From contig CAJNDS010002616.1 of assembly GCA_905221605.1 (NCBI GenBank), positions 123,096 to 187,095 of the forward strand: a stretch of 64,000 nucleotides of DNA, in the 5' to 3' direction. Source of the DNA: Symbiodinium natans. Its lineage: Eukaryota > Sar > Dinophyceae > Suessiales > Symbiodiniaceae. This document shows, piece by piece, positions 54,049 to 63,427 of the stretch. The translations under genes were made by a program, and so were the position numbers. The notes beneath the pieces were generated by a model, which worked only from the letters and a program-made list of their open reading frames with translations, was not told where the DNA came from and made no database searches. The stretch's first letter is position 1, and each line of letters starts with the position of its first letter.

Positions 54049-54564
54049 TCTACCACCAGTTGAATTCCCACCTGCCCTCATGTGATAGTCCGGCAAAGCT
54101 ACAGTTGAAATTACCCCACTTGCCCATTTGGTGGCGGCATTGTAGACAAGAGCCACTGTCCACTTCCCTATGTTGGATCATGTTTCTGCGTCAAGAAGGA
54201 GACAGAGCCTATCGCATCATGTCTATTCTACTTCCGTCAGTAAGGCGGCGGGGGGAGGGGGGAGCGTGCAAGCGGGGCAAGTGAGGCAAGTGGGGTGTAA
54301 GTGACTCATGCAAGTGGCGCGAATGGGGCAAATTGCGCATTGCGACTAACTATTCCGCAAAAAGAGGGTTGGGAGAATCGATTTCAAGTGAGGCAAGTGA
54401 ACAAGTGGCAAAAAACAATTGGTGGTGCACGGGGGGGTCAAGTTGGAAAAGCGGCAGACATCAGTCCTCTGGTGTGTTTTGTTTTTTTCTTGTGTGGCCT
54501 TTGGATTGTGGTTGTTTTGTTCTGTTCTTCGCGTTCGTTCGCCTTGCGGCTTTGTGAATTCCGT

Positions 54565-54630
54565 TGCCGTTCAACCCTAAACGCTAAACCCGAAACCCTA
54601 AACCCCAAACCCTAACCCGAACCCCACCCC
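54565..54630. repeat. telomere-like array, CCCTAAA orientation
   Basis: About eight degenerate units grading into an ACCCCC-rich tract. Confidence 0.9.
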
Positions 54631-54752
54631 CACCCCCCCCACCCCCCCGCCTCCTTGGTAGCTATGATTCAGACTTGTGGGGTCCAGCCAAGGAAGTGCT
54701 CAAAATGCCGCATTCCCGGAGCTGCGCGGAGCCGAGTCAACCCGAAACTTTA

Positions 54753-54777
54753 GGGTTTCGGGTTTAGGGTTTAGGGT
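54753..54777. repeat. telomere-like array, TTTAGGG orientation
   Basis: Three units, about 120 bases after the inverse array at 54565. Confidence 0.9.
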
Positions 54778-54787
54778 CGCTATCTCA

Positions 54788-54883
54788 GTAGCTGAGTAGA
54801 GAACCTTTAACCTGTGGGGGTGTACACAAGCCTACCATAACTTACAGGTTAAACCTTTGTTTGGGCCAGGGTACTCAGCAACC
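54788..54883. mobile_element. small inverted-repeat element, family 2 copy 4
   Basis: GTAGCTGAGTAGAGAACC / GGGTACTCAGCAAC ends, inner CTTTAACCTGTGG / ACAGGTTAAACC. Eleven bases after the telomere-like array at 54753. Confidence 0.8.
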
Positions 54884-54994
54884 AGGCTATGGAATGGCAC
54901 GTAAGAGTAACTGAGTAAGCTATGACCTGTGTGTTGGGCTTGATGAATTGGAGGGAAGCAGCTGCTGTGAAGGCCCCTAGGGCCTCTCAACGCT

Positions 54995-55041
54995 TAAACC
55001 TTAAACCCTAAACCCTAAACCCTAAACCCTAAACCCTAGCC
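54995..55041. repeat. telomere-like array, CCCTAAA orientation
   Basis: Six units. Confidence 0.95.
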
Positions 55042-55323
55042 TATACAAGCACTTGGCTTGTCCCCAACTTCGGAGTACAATCTCCAAAGGCTTGCCCTTG
55101 TCCATACATTTTACAGAGAAAATAGCCCTAACCCTGGGAAAGCGGAGATTTTTCTCGGAAATGGTCCCACTATCGAACTGAGGGCTCCAAGCTGCACGTC
55201 GATGTGGAGGCCGCGAAGAGAGTGAGCCTTCGCCGTTTACGGACCATGTGATGGCCTCGTTTTTAGACGTACTTTGGACATTGGACATCATGTAGCTGAT
55301 GGATAGCACTTCTGTTTCCAATG
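55022..55323 (-). CDS. minus-strand coding exon or ORF, about 100 codons
   Basis: Minus-strand acceptor CTGCAAG, then a frame containing TSKNEAITWSVNGEGSLSSR, which runs into the telomere-like array; the array supplies the stop (the final residues GFRV are array-encoded). A donor near AGG-GTTAGG is possible. No homology recognised. Confidence 0.35.
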
Positions 55324-55369
55324 CTTGCAGGAAAACAAATACAGAAAGTTATTTTACTTCGAACATCCC

Positions 55370-55558
55370 CACCTTAGCGCTCCAGGGTCTCTGGGGTTCG
55401 GCACTCCAGGGATTCTCTGGGTTGGGCACTCCAGGGAGGGTGGGGTTGGGCACTCCAGAGAGTCTCTGGGGTTGGGCACTCCAGGGATGGGCACTCCAGG
55501 GTTTCTGGTGTTGGGCACTCCAGGAAGAATCTGGGGTTGGGCACTCCAGGGAATCTCT
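55370..55558. repeat. minisatellite with GGGCACTCCAGGGA unit
   Basis: About eight imperfect units of 15 to 29 bases, alternating GGGCACTCCAGG and CTCTGGGGTT. Confidence 0.9.
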
Positions 55559-55699
55559 ATAGGAGCAGACCGGGCGAAGAGAAGAGTTCCGGGGCAGTTG
55601 AGTTTGAAACCTAACAACCCCACACCGAAGGTGGGGAACAATGGACACGCGCATGTCATCCCGCAAGGTTGTTGCTGAGCATCAAAAGCCTTACGCGTT

Positions 55700-55858
55700 C
55701 TACCACCCGCTGTAACATTCGGAAAACAGCATATAGTCCACAATTTGGCACAGCATGTAGGCCTGCTGGCCAGAAAATTGAAACTGTAAGCAGATACCGT
55801 TGATGTGTGTTTCCACGCTGCCGCTTTGTCTGACAATACTGCTAATACCCTCCACGCG
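55700..55858 (-). other. exon-like island on the minus strand
   Basis: Acceptor CGTCTTCAG; 53 codons to TAG containing THINGICLQFQFSGQQAYML. No homology recognised. Confidence 0.35.
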
Positions 55859-56147
55859 CTGAAGACGCCAAGGCTTAACATGCATTTGGGAGTCGCCATG
55901 TGTTTCAGGAAAGCCGTATTACCCCCAAGATCCCAACTCTTCAACGTCAATCCCAAGCCCCCAAGCCATAAGTTCTCCATCCCGGGGCTTTCGAAGTTGA
56001 TTGCTTCCCATGTGTTTTGAAGAAACCAAAGGATCCTCCACACCACTGGCGTGGCGGAGCCGAAGGCCTTGCAGGACTGGGCAGCTCTGGGCACCTTTCA
56101 GTTCACTCCCTGGATTGCTTTAGAAGGCCTTGGGGCACTTCTCCAAG

Positions 56148-56214
56148 GGTTTAGGGTTTAGGGTTCAGGGTTTAGGGTTTAGGGGTTAGGGTTTAGGGTT
56201 TAGGGTTTACGGTC
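56148..56214. repeat. telomere-like array, TTTAGGG orientation
   Basis: Nine to ten units. Confidence 0.95.
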
Positions 56215-56237
56215 AGAATGAAAGGCTTTGCAACCAG

Positions 56238-56333
56238 AACTCTCTCGGTCGAGGTCCAATCTACGTTCATTTCGGGGCCCAGGACGCGGCAGCTAGCAAT
56301 CCCAGGGTCACCATCAGCAGCAGTGACTCAGAG
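56238..56333 (+). other. exon-like island, exactly 32 codons, GC donor
   Basis: Acceptor CAACCAG, donor GAG-GCCACT, phase 0/0. Reads NSLGRGPIYVHFGAQDAAAS. It sits between two telomere-like arrays (56148 and 56338). Confidence 0.45.
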
Positions 56334-56337
56334 GCCA

Positions 56338-56406
56338 CTGGGTTTAGGGTTTAGGGCTTAGGCCTGAGGGGGCTTAGGGCTCAGGGCTTAGAGCTTAGGG
56401 TTTAGG
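56338..56406. repeat. telomere-like array, TTTAGGG orientation
   Basis: Degenerate units starting five bases after the GC donor at 56333. Confidence 0.85.
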
Positions 56407-56543
56407 ATGTCGAACATGAGGCAGCCGGGGTGTTGGCTTCAAGGCTTGGGGCTTTGGATGTTCGAGGTTTTGAAGCTTGTAGCTGCCTGCAATAATTCCC
56501 GAAGTTTCAGAATCCTAGCGATCAGGGTGGATGGATATCTGCA

Positions 56544-56714
56544 GTGCAGTGTCGCATTCCGTGTGCATGGCCACGAGCACAGGCCAAGAAGCAGAGTTCG
56601 AAGAAGCCTGCCAAGCAAGATAAGAAGGAAAAGAAGCTCAAGAAGCTGAAGAAGGCCAAGAAGGAGAAGAAGGACAAGAGCAAGAAGAAGGGCAAGGAAG
56701 ACACAAGCAGCTGA
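56544..56714 (+). other. terminal exon encoding a lysine-rich tail
   Basis: After a CAG, an open frame ending in about 40 codons dominated by AAG lysine (KKEKKLKKLKKAKKEKKDKS) and the stop TGA at 56712. AAG-biased lysine runs are typical of highly expressed dinoflagellate genes and of nucleic-acid-binding or nucleolar tails. Probably the 3' end of the gene containing 56238-56333. Confidence 0.5.
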
Positions 56715-56775
56715 AAGAGGCTGGAGGCCTTTTTGCATTGATAGACAGCCGAGCGTAACCCACAGTATGAGTCAG

Positions 56776-57127
56776 GTTGGTCGACCCCAAGGCCCCTCCA
56801 GAGGATCTCTTTTCTTACAAAAAGAATTTGGCACCCTCCAGCACGCCCCCCATCTTGAAGCGCTGCACCTTGTCGTCCAGCATGGGCCTGGAAACGCTGA
56901 AGGAAGCGACCGAGCGCGACGTCAGAGGCCACGTGTTGCCAGTTCTCCGGCATGCAGGGAAATGGCGCAACGAGACTTGCACATTAATGCTCGATCCTGA
57001 TGATGTAAGAGCTCTTGGTATGGGCTCCAACATGACGATCAGGAAGCGCGTCGCTTGGCTCGCGATGGCCTTGGCCTACATAAGAGAGCGAGAGGCTCCC
57101 TGTCTTCAACTTCGACATCCTCTTTGA
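56776..57127 (+). other. long exon-like island, about 117 codons
   Basis: Acceptor GAGTCAG, then a frame with strong G or C bias at third positions: LKRCTLSSSMGLETLKEATE, then VLPVLRHAGKWRNETCTLML and RKRVAWLAMALAYIRERE. It ends at TGA 57127, or at a donor GATGAT-GTAAGA near 57005. It begins 62 bases after the previous stop. Family not recognised. Confidence 0.45.
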
Positions 57128-57215
57128 TGGGAACTTCCCAATGTTGACAGGAACTTCCACGTTGACATCCTCTTGGACGGGAACGTCCACATTGACATCC
57201 TCTTTGACAGGAACA
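57117..57215. repeat. 30-base tandem repeat
   Basis: Three copies of a unit containing TTGACATCCTCTTGGACGGG, keeping frame on both strands. Confidence 0.8.
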
Positions 57216-57690
57216 TCCACGTCTTCGGCGACATCGTTGTCAGCGGAGCTTTTCGCGGAAGAAGTGCAGGAGGAAGAAGTTTCTCGTTCACAACACTTGT
57301 GTATCGTGGTGATCGTCGCCGCTGCCGTGGACAGAAGGCTGAAAAGGATGAACCCTCGCACTGGAAATGTCCAGCAAGGGTTCGCTTGCAAATAGTTGCC
57401 GAGCCAGCGCGTGCGCGGTAAAATTGATAAAGTAGGGATTTGTTCAAACATGCAGAAACAAAGCTTCACACTTTGCAGTTTCGTTTTGAGTCATCGCCGG
57501 AAGCTCAGCGCATGAAGGCATGTAAGATAGTTGCAAACAACCTTCCAGGTTGAATAAATGTGGCTACTGCTAGAGCAACCCCTGCATCGTCTGACATCGC
57601 CTTGTCCTTGACAAGCCGTTCTAGGCACACGAACTGAATTTGGCAGCGCGATGGTTAGATAGTCCCTATCGTCGTTAGGCCGTTAAGCAG

Positions 57691-57877
57691 CTTGACCTGC
57701 ACACGGGGCATCTGGCGGAGGTTCACTGCCGCATCATGTCACATGCATACAGCAAGCCCTCGAAACTCAAGAGCGCGTTGTCAATCACGCAGCTATACGC
57801 GGCCAAAGCAGTTGGGAGTTTGCCTGGACATTTTGTTCAACGACGCATTGACGCCAGCGGCTCAGCCTCCGTTGTCG
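57691..57877 (+). other. exon-like island, 62 codons with strong splice sites
   Basis: Acceptor GTTAAGCAG and donor G-GTAAGG. It starts LDLHTGHLAEVHCRIMSHAY and includes SLPGHFVQRRIDASGSASVV. Among the best-bounded exons in the window. Family not recognised. Confidence 0.5.
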
Positions 57878-57986
57878 GTAAGGCGAAGTCACCCGCCAGT
57901 GCTCTGTACACACGATTACACACCACACCGAAAGCCCCTAGAGCCCCTAAAGTTCTTCACGAGCGTTGCTTGTGGGATCCCATTTC

Positions 57987-58022
57987 GATATATATATATA
58001 TATACACACACACACATATATA
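57987..58022. repeat. TA/CA dinucleotide repeat
   Basis: (TA)n followed by (CA)n; a second TA/CA tract lies at 58183-58210. Confidence 0.95.
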
Positions 58023-58263
58023 GACATACATGTACAGGTTTTTTATGCAGACATGATAGGGGCTATTACAGGCCCGGGTGTGGGAGGTTTAGGTTGTCAA
58101 GAATTTCAGGGTAGGTCCAATTTATGAGGAGGCTCAAGTTTTAAAGGGTTGTGGTTTTGGAGGTGTAGGTTTCAGTACATATATGTCTATATATATATAT
58201 ACACACACACTTCTTCACGGTATTCATCTGCAGCGTTCAGGCTTCTAATCTTAAACTGGTAGG

Positions 58264-58506
58264 TTGTGCAAGATGCTCCATTATGCTTCCTTGAGAAATG
58301 GAATGCAGGTCCCTTTACCATACGAGCCACCACCACCACCACCGCCCCCTCCACCCTCCCTCTACCAGCCGCCCTCCAGGCATCCCCCCTTCCCCCCGCC
58401 ACCAGAAAATGTAGAGTCGATGCAGGGAAGAGGCGTGGAGCCCATAATACGCAGCAGCCACTACATGAACGGAGCATTTATGCATGTAGGTTTTCTTCTC
58501 GTTTGA
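58264..58506 (+). CDS. proline-rich ORF, 80 codons
   Basis: ATG to TGA with a run of ten prolines and further PPxP motifs; a CAG before GTCCCT may be a splice site. Low-complexity sequence makes it uncertain. Confidence 0.3.
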   Translation: MCKMLHYASLRNGMQVPLPYEPPPPPPPPPPSLYQPPSRHPPFPPPPENVESMQGRGVEPIIRSSHYMNGAFMHVGFLLV

Positions 58507-58555
58507 ATAACACCGTGGGATAGGGAATCTTGAGTCGAAAATGTTGGGTACTATG

Positions 58556-59300
58556 GGTTTTGGAATGTGGAATGCTCGGCACTAATTTTGTGGAGCTGTG
58601 AATGCGGTGCGGTAAAGATGGTATACTGGCCCGACATTAAGCATATCAACGACACTAGCACTACGAAGAATGCTGATACGACTTATCAAAATGATCTACT
58701 ATGCTTGCGTATTCTGAAAAGGCTCGCACGCATGGGTTGGGAGGTACTGGCAAACGGACAACTCTAGAGTAAAGGGGCATAGGTAGTAGTACCGCATGCA
58801 AGCAATCTCCGAGATAGATAAGGAGTGTGTGATTATTTTCTTGTGTTCGCGTTTCATATGAGAGACGCCATACAAAAACAAGCATTGCCTTACGAGAAAG
58901 GCTCGTTTTTGTGAACTTCCCGCCAATACTAGTAAAACATGAGACGGTTTGATCGAATTCTTCACAAGAAAATGCATGTAACATTAGATGTGAATGTGGT
59001 GCGTGGAAGACGGTATGTTGGGCCCTACATAGTTTGGGATGTTAGACTATGGAACGCCGGGCCCCCAAAACTTGCTATTTCGCCCCATACAGCTTAGAAC
59101 CTTGGAACATGGAATGTCGGGCCTCCAGAACTTGGAGTTGTCTGGAATCTGGTATGAGGCCACCTGAATTGTATAGGCTGCGGAATATAGATTACTGGGT
59201 CCGAAAACTTTGGGAATTTGAAAGGTGGAGCTGGGCTCGGAAAATCTGGGAGTTCTGGAATGTCAGAAGCGGGATGTGGAATGCTAGGCCCAACACTTGA
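58556..59300. repeat. dispersed degenerate repeat with TGGAATGTCGGGCC unit
   Basis: At least five imperfect copies of TGGAATG-CGGGCC followed by CCAGAACTTGG-like sequence. Two further ACTAGCACTACGAAGAATG-like segments occur at 58650 and 59330. Confidence 0.6.
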
Positions 59301-59742
59301 GAAACTTTCTAGCGATGATAATGATATTAGGACTAGTACCGACCCTAGCATGACGAATAATGCAGTTAATGCTACCTATCAGAATACTAATATGAATCGT
59401 GCGAGCACTCGCGCTGCTAATCTTGCTAATGCTGCTACTCTAAACTTACGAACAAAAAGAAGAATAACATCTGTGCTTACACAAATACCCTGTACATATA
59501 TTGCATGCTTTTGTAGTCTACTTATGGGCTCGCCCCCACCTTTTCGTTATGGTGCTCATATTTGCATGGCGAACTCCATGTTGTTCTTTTTTGTTTCTGA
59601 CGAGGCAACATGCCGTCCAACCGCCAGCGCAACACTGCCAGTGGCCTAGACTGCGCATTGCCCCACGAAGCTAGATAGAGGCCCTCAGTACGTCTGCCAT
59701 GCACAAGTCAATAGGCTGCTTGTAGGGAGTACAGAGTACAAG

Positions 59743-59743
59743 A

Positions 59744-59781
<38 letters not shown>

Positions 59782-59799
59782 CGATGACGATGATGATGA
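59743..59799. repeat. GAT trinucleotide microsatellite
   Basis: About 19 triplets with two GAC interruptions. Confidence 0.97.
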
Positions 59800-60153
59800 G
59801 TGCTCTTTGAACTACCCCTATGTTCGAGCCAAGTCTACAATGCATGTGCACTCTTGTTCCTACCGTAGCCGTGGCCACTTTTCAGAAAAGCCACATCTCG
59901 CTGTCAGAGGTCTCGGGAATGTTGGCGCCTAAATGCAATTGCCGGAACAAGAGCTGACACTGCTACATGCTATCAACACCATGCAATGAGGCCTAAACAT
60001 GAACCATGTTTCGCCTGCTTTAACACCGGACTTTGAGAAGTTCCACGGACCAATTCAAAACTTCGAGCTCGAAGAATCAAGGAACCTCCAGCAACTTTTG
60101 CCACGTCATGGCCAGCGCATGGGCAATTTCGCGCTGCCATTGCAGGTCTTAAC

Positions 60154-60381
60154 ATGTGTTGCCCTGAGCCCGGATTAGCTTCCCAGGTCCTTGCTGCAGC
60201 TGCCACGGCCTCTGCCGGCGCTCTGACATTCGCACCGCGGCGGATCATGGCGGTACGACGAGTTGCAGGGGTGTTCAGAGGGTTTCGCATTGTTTACGCT
60301 TGGAGGATCTTGGGGGACACACCATCTACATCACGGGCTTCAGGCTTGGCACTTCCTGATTTGCTTGATTTGCTTGAGTAG
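60154..60381 (+). CDS. hypothetical ORF with targeting-peptide-like N terminus
   Basis: ATG to TAG; Ala-rich hydrophobic stretch (VLAAAATASAGALTFA) followed by Arg-rich sequence, as in dinoflagellate bipartite plastid leaders. It could be the upstream leader exon of the transketolase gene or unrelated. Confidence 0.3.
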   Translation: MCCPEPGLASQVLAAAATASAGALTFAPRRIMAVRRVAGVFRGFRIVYAWRILGDTPSTSRASGLALPDLLDLLE

Positions 60382-61381
60382 ATGGCTTGATATTTCGGCA
60401 TGAGGGGAGCTGCGTTCTTGGCTGTGTTTCGTTCAATCCTGAACACGAACCCGAACCCTATCATGCTTCAGGCTGCTAAGACCTGGAAAAATCCACGTAA
60501 GGTGGCACCCCCGAGTACGCCCAGTGCCGCTCGCATCGAGCCAGGCCGTGTCCCTTGACACTCTAACCTCAGATGGGCCCAAACTTCGGGAGCTTTAGCT
60601 CTGTGAGTTATTTATAAGGTTAGGGGTTTCGGGTTTCACGGTTTTGCATGCTGAATGTGAACAACGCTCTGTCGAATGCCTAGACAACCCTGAAGCAGAG
60701 ATGGTTCGTTCGCATTGCTACGCTGCAAGCCGGCGATCTTGCGCTGGCAGTTTCTGTACGTCCCACCACTAGTTCACCAACATAATTTTGATGTCGTGCG
60801 TTCTTTCAGTCTTTACAAGTCTATATAATATGAGTCCACAGATGAAGAGGAAATCACCAGTGACAAGTCGTTCACAAAATGCCCATGAAATTCATGGGCG
60901 GTCTCTCTTCGTTCGCTCCTTATATTGGCATGTGCATGTTTCTTCACTTCTTTCTAAAGGCTTTGCAAGGAGTTTTATGACGCATGAGAGCCGAAGAAGA
61001 ATTAAGAACACCACCGCGGGCAAACTATTAGTTTTATGTTGGTGCCAGCGAAATAGAATGAATTCATAAGGGCCCAAATTGGTGTGACAAAGGCCCGTAA
61101 ACCGTGAGAAATTAACGATTGCTTTTTCTCTTTCGCTTGTGTTTGCTCATTAATTTGATTATCAAATTGATTGTAACAAACTCGCGGTCCCGCGAACACC
61201 AAAAACCCCCACTAGTTTCCCGCTTCTCTAATCCCGCAACCCCTCAACCCTCAGCCTCCATGGGTAATATTTTGCTGTGGCACCTTCTCCACATTCCATA
61301 TTTTCAAGAGCCTCATCTGAAATTTACCTGACGATGCTTTCTCCGGGTTCGACAAAAACCTTTCTTCATTTAGTTTGCCAG

Positions 61382-61490
61382 GCGGTTTTGGCTAACTCCA
61401 ACAAGAAGCTTCTTGGGCTTGCAGACCTGTGGTCCGCAGTCCGCATGTTTGTGCCAAAATTCACGCGCCGTTTGAGCGGCCATGCACAGC
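61382..61490 (+). other. exon-like island
   Basis: Acceptor GTTTGCCAG; reads AVLANSNKKLLGLADLWSAV. The antisense strand is also partly open. Confidence 0.3.
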
Positions 61491-61580
61491 AGTCCTGTAT
61501 ACAAAGAAACCCCACTGGAACGATCTTGAACGGGAGGTGTCGCAGCTGGCCATGCTGCACAGGCCCAGCCGCAGACCTCC

Positions 61581-61649
61581 ATGGGCGCCGCCACTGTGGG
61601 AGCCGCAATGCTTGCAGCAGGCTGTGCTGCCCGGGCGACGGCAAAGAAG
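61581..61649 (+). other. probable transketolase leader exon
   Basis: ATG or an internal codon at 61581, reading MGAATVGAAMLAAGCAARAT and ending A-K-K at a GC donor (AAG-GCCTGA). Phase 0 joins exactly to 62138, giving an Ala/Arg/Lys-rich leader that suits plastid targeting. The true start may lie upstream. Confidence 0.5.
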
Positions 61650-62097
61650 GCCTGACTTGAGTCCTTGAGCCGAAAAGACCTGCAAGTACCTGACGGTTCT
61701 TGCAGATGCTGTGATCAGAGTGGTGGTGTTCATCCCCTGCCACGGTTCAGTTCGTTGCGCTGCCCTGATATGTGGTCTAATTTCTGGATCTGACTTGGTG
61801 ACGTGCTGTATATTCAATGATTGAGCTCACGCACCTGTATAAGTTCGGAATACTTTGCACGGAATTCAACGAAGAATCTGCGTGAGTTGGGTCATCCATG
61901 GCGACTGAATCTTAATGAGCCGGGGTGCTGCTGCTGCGTTTAGAAAAAACACATGTCCGCCAGCCGGCCGCAATCAGAGAGCGTGTGGGACCCTAATTTA
62001 GATTTCATGGGCGACGTGCTCGGCCTAGAGAAGCTGTTATCGTAGTTTACAGAAGCTTACAAACGGCCTTCAGGGCGCCGACTGCCTGCCTTCACCC

Positions 62098-62126
62098 TAC
62101 CCCCTAAACCCTAAACCCTAAACCCA
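62098..62126. repeat. telomere-like array in transketolase intron, CCCTAAA orientation
   Basis: Three to four units ending twelve bases before the acceptor at 62137. Confidence 0.95.
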
Positions 62127-62137
62127 CTCGTTTGCAG

Positions 62138-62185
62138 GGGCAGCGCAAGGCCGTGAAGGTGGCAGCGGTCAGCACCGACACTGAG
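62138..62185 (+). other. transketolase exon, 16 codons
   Basis: Acceptor GTTTGCAG, GC donor GAG-GCGGCT, phase 0/0. GQRKAVKVAAVSTDTE corresponds to the leader-to-mature transition of plastid transketolases and joins in frame to 62605. Confidence 0.6.
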
Positions 62186-62444
62186 GCGGCTTCTGCACGG
62201 GAGAGACAGAGACCTTTGCTCCTAAAGCCATCCCCTGAAAACAAGCAAAAACCATCCCCCAATCTCACCCCACGCGACGAAATCCCGCTGAGAGCTGTCT
62301 GAGTTATTAAGCATCGGAGCTTTCAAGTCTAAGAGTCTGTCAAGCTTTCGGGGTCACAGTTTAGTTTTGGGGCAGGAGGATCATGGCAAAGCTTCTCAAC
62401 AAATCTTCAATCTACCGAATCTACCGAACCCACCGAAAACCTAC

Positions 62445-62470
62445 ACCCTTAACCCTAGCCCTAAACCTTG
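62445..62470. repeat. telomere-like array in transketolase intron, CCCTAAA orientation
   Basis: About three degenerate units. Confidence 0.85.
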
Positions 62471-62539
62471 GAAAAGCGGCAGTTTGCAAAAACCATACCG
62501 AGGCTGGGAGGAAGTCACTTGTGTTGGAAATGAGAGTTT

Positions 62540-62570
62540 GTAGGGTTTAGGCTCTAGGGTTTAGGGTTGA
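62540..62570. repeat. telomere-like array in transketolase intron, TTTAGGG orientation
   Basis: Four degenerate units, 70 bases after the inverse array. Confidence 0.9.
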
Positions 62571-62604
62571 CACATCCCTCGGGAACAGTGTTTGCCTATT
62601 CCAG

Positions 62605-62661
62605 GTGGAAACCGACTGCATCAACTCCATCCGCTTCCTGGCCGTGGATGCCGTGAACAAG
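62605..62661 (+). other. tkt: transketolase exon, 19 codons
   Basis: Acceptor CTATTCCAG, GC donor AAG-GCGGCT. VETDCINSIRFLAVDAVNK is the conserved first helix of transketolase (thiamine-diphosphate enzyme of the pentose phosphate and Calvin cycles). It continues in phase into the SGHPG block at 63387. The last codon could shift by a few bases because the splice junctions share GCG. Confidence 0.85.
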
Positions 62662-62679
62662 GCGGCTCTTGCCCCCAAA

Positions 62680-62743
62680 CCATAAACCCTAAACCCTACC
62701 CCTAAACCCTAAACCCTGAACCCTAAACCCTAAACCCTAAACC
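62680..62743. repeat. telomere-like array in transketolase intron, CCCTAAA orientation
   Basis: About eight units starting 18 bases after the donor. Confidence 0.95.
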
Positions 62744-62853
62744 GAAGCTGGCAAGCTGAGGTCTGGGTTTAAGTAGGGCATGGCGGCTGACTCCTGGGTT
62801 GCCGTCAAACGCATAGTTGAACCAGTAGTCAAACTATGCAGTCGACAAGTAGG

Positions 62854-62982
62854 CTTTAGGGTTTTTAGGGTTTAGGGTTTAGGGTTTAGGGTTTAGGGTT
62901 TAGGGTTTAGGGTTTAGGGTTTAGGGTTTAGGGTTTAGGGTTTAGGGTTTAGGGTTTAGGGTTTAGGGTTTAGGGTTTAGGG
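62854..62982. repeat. long telomere-like array in transketolase intron, TTTAGGG orientation
   Basis: About 18 nearly perfect units, the longest array in the window. Confidence 0.98.
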
Positions 62983-63167
62983 GTGCAATATGTGTCAAAA
63001 ACCGAGCTGGCACGGGGCACACAAGTATGTCCAAGAGTACGTGAGGATCTGCCAGGGTTCGGGAACGTTCAGTGATCCAGGCCCAGCACCCGTTGCTCAC
63101 ACGCCCCACCATGCTGAAAACATGGTGGCCCATCTCTCTACAGGCTCTCAGTCCTCGGTTCCTCAAA

Positions 63168-63213
63168 ACCCTAAACCCTAAACTCAAACCCTAAACCTAA
63201 AACCTAAACCCTG
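63168..63213. repeat. telomere-like array in transketolase intron, CCCTAAA orientation
   Basis: About six degenerate units. Confidence 0.9.
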
Positions 63214-63296
63214 GACCCTCAGCCAAGCCTTGCCTGTTTGCATGTGCTTGGCTGCCACATGATCAGGTTTCCAGGGGATGCCCTTTGTTCTTGGGC

Positions 63297-63325
63297 GGTG
63301 TAGGGTTTAGGGTTTAGGGTTTACT
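63297..63325. repeat. telomere-like array in transketolase intron, TTTAGGG orientation
   Basis: Three to four units, 61 bases before the next exon. Confidence 0.9.
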
Positions 63326-63386
63326 TCAACAATTGGTCGAAGCCATCCCCTAACTCCAGCCCATTAGTCCCATGGGTCCTGGCGAG

Positions 63387-63427
63387 GCGAACTCTGGGCA
63401 CCCGGGCGCACCCATGGGCCAGGCTCC
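63387..63427 (+). other. tkt: transketolase exon with the SGHPGAPMG block
   Basis: Acceptor GGCGAG, donor GT at 63428. ANSGHPGAPMGQAP is the signature immediately following the first helix; its histidine lies near the active site in the family. The downstream exons (Y-V-L-W and the RDRF-L-GHG block) were not found before 64000, so the gene runs off the window. Confidence 0.85.

Noticed and set aside
55354-56094. 246-codon minus-strand frame
   Set aside because: It runs through the minisatellite with poor codon use; a shorter minus frame at 55700-55858 has better splice context.
57141-57421. Possible zinc-finger (FLYWCH-like) frame
   Set aside because: The Cys/His spacing does not fit, and the start of the frame is a 30-base tandem repeat open on both strands.
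62854-62982. A true chromosome end
   Set aside because: The array is only about 18 units and transketolase exons continue in frame on both sides.
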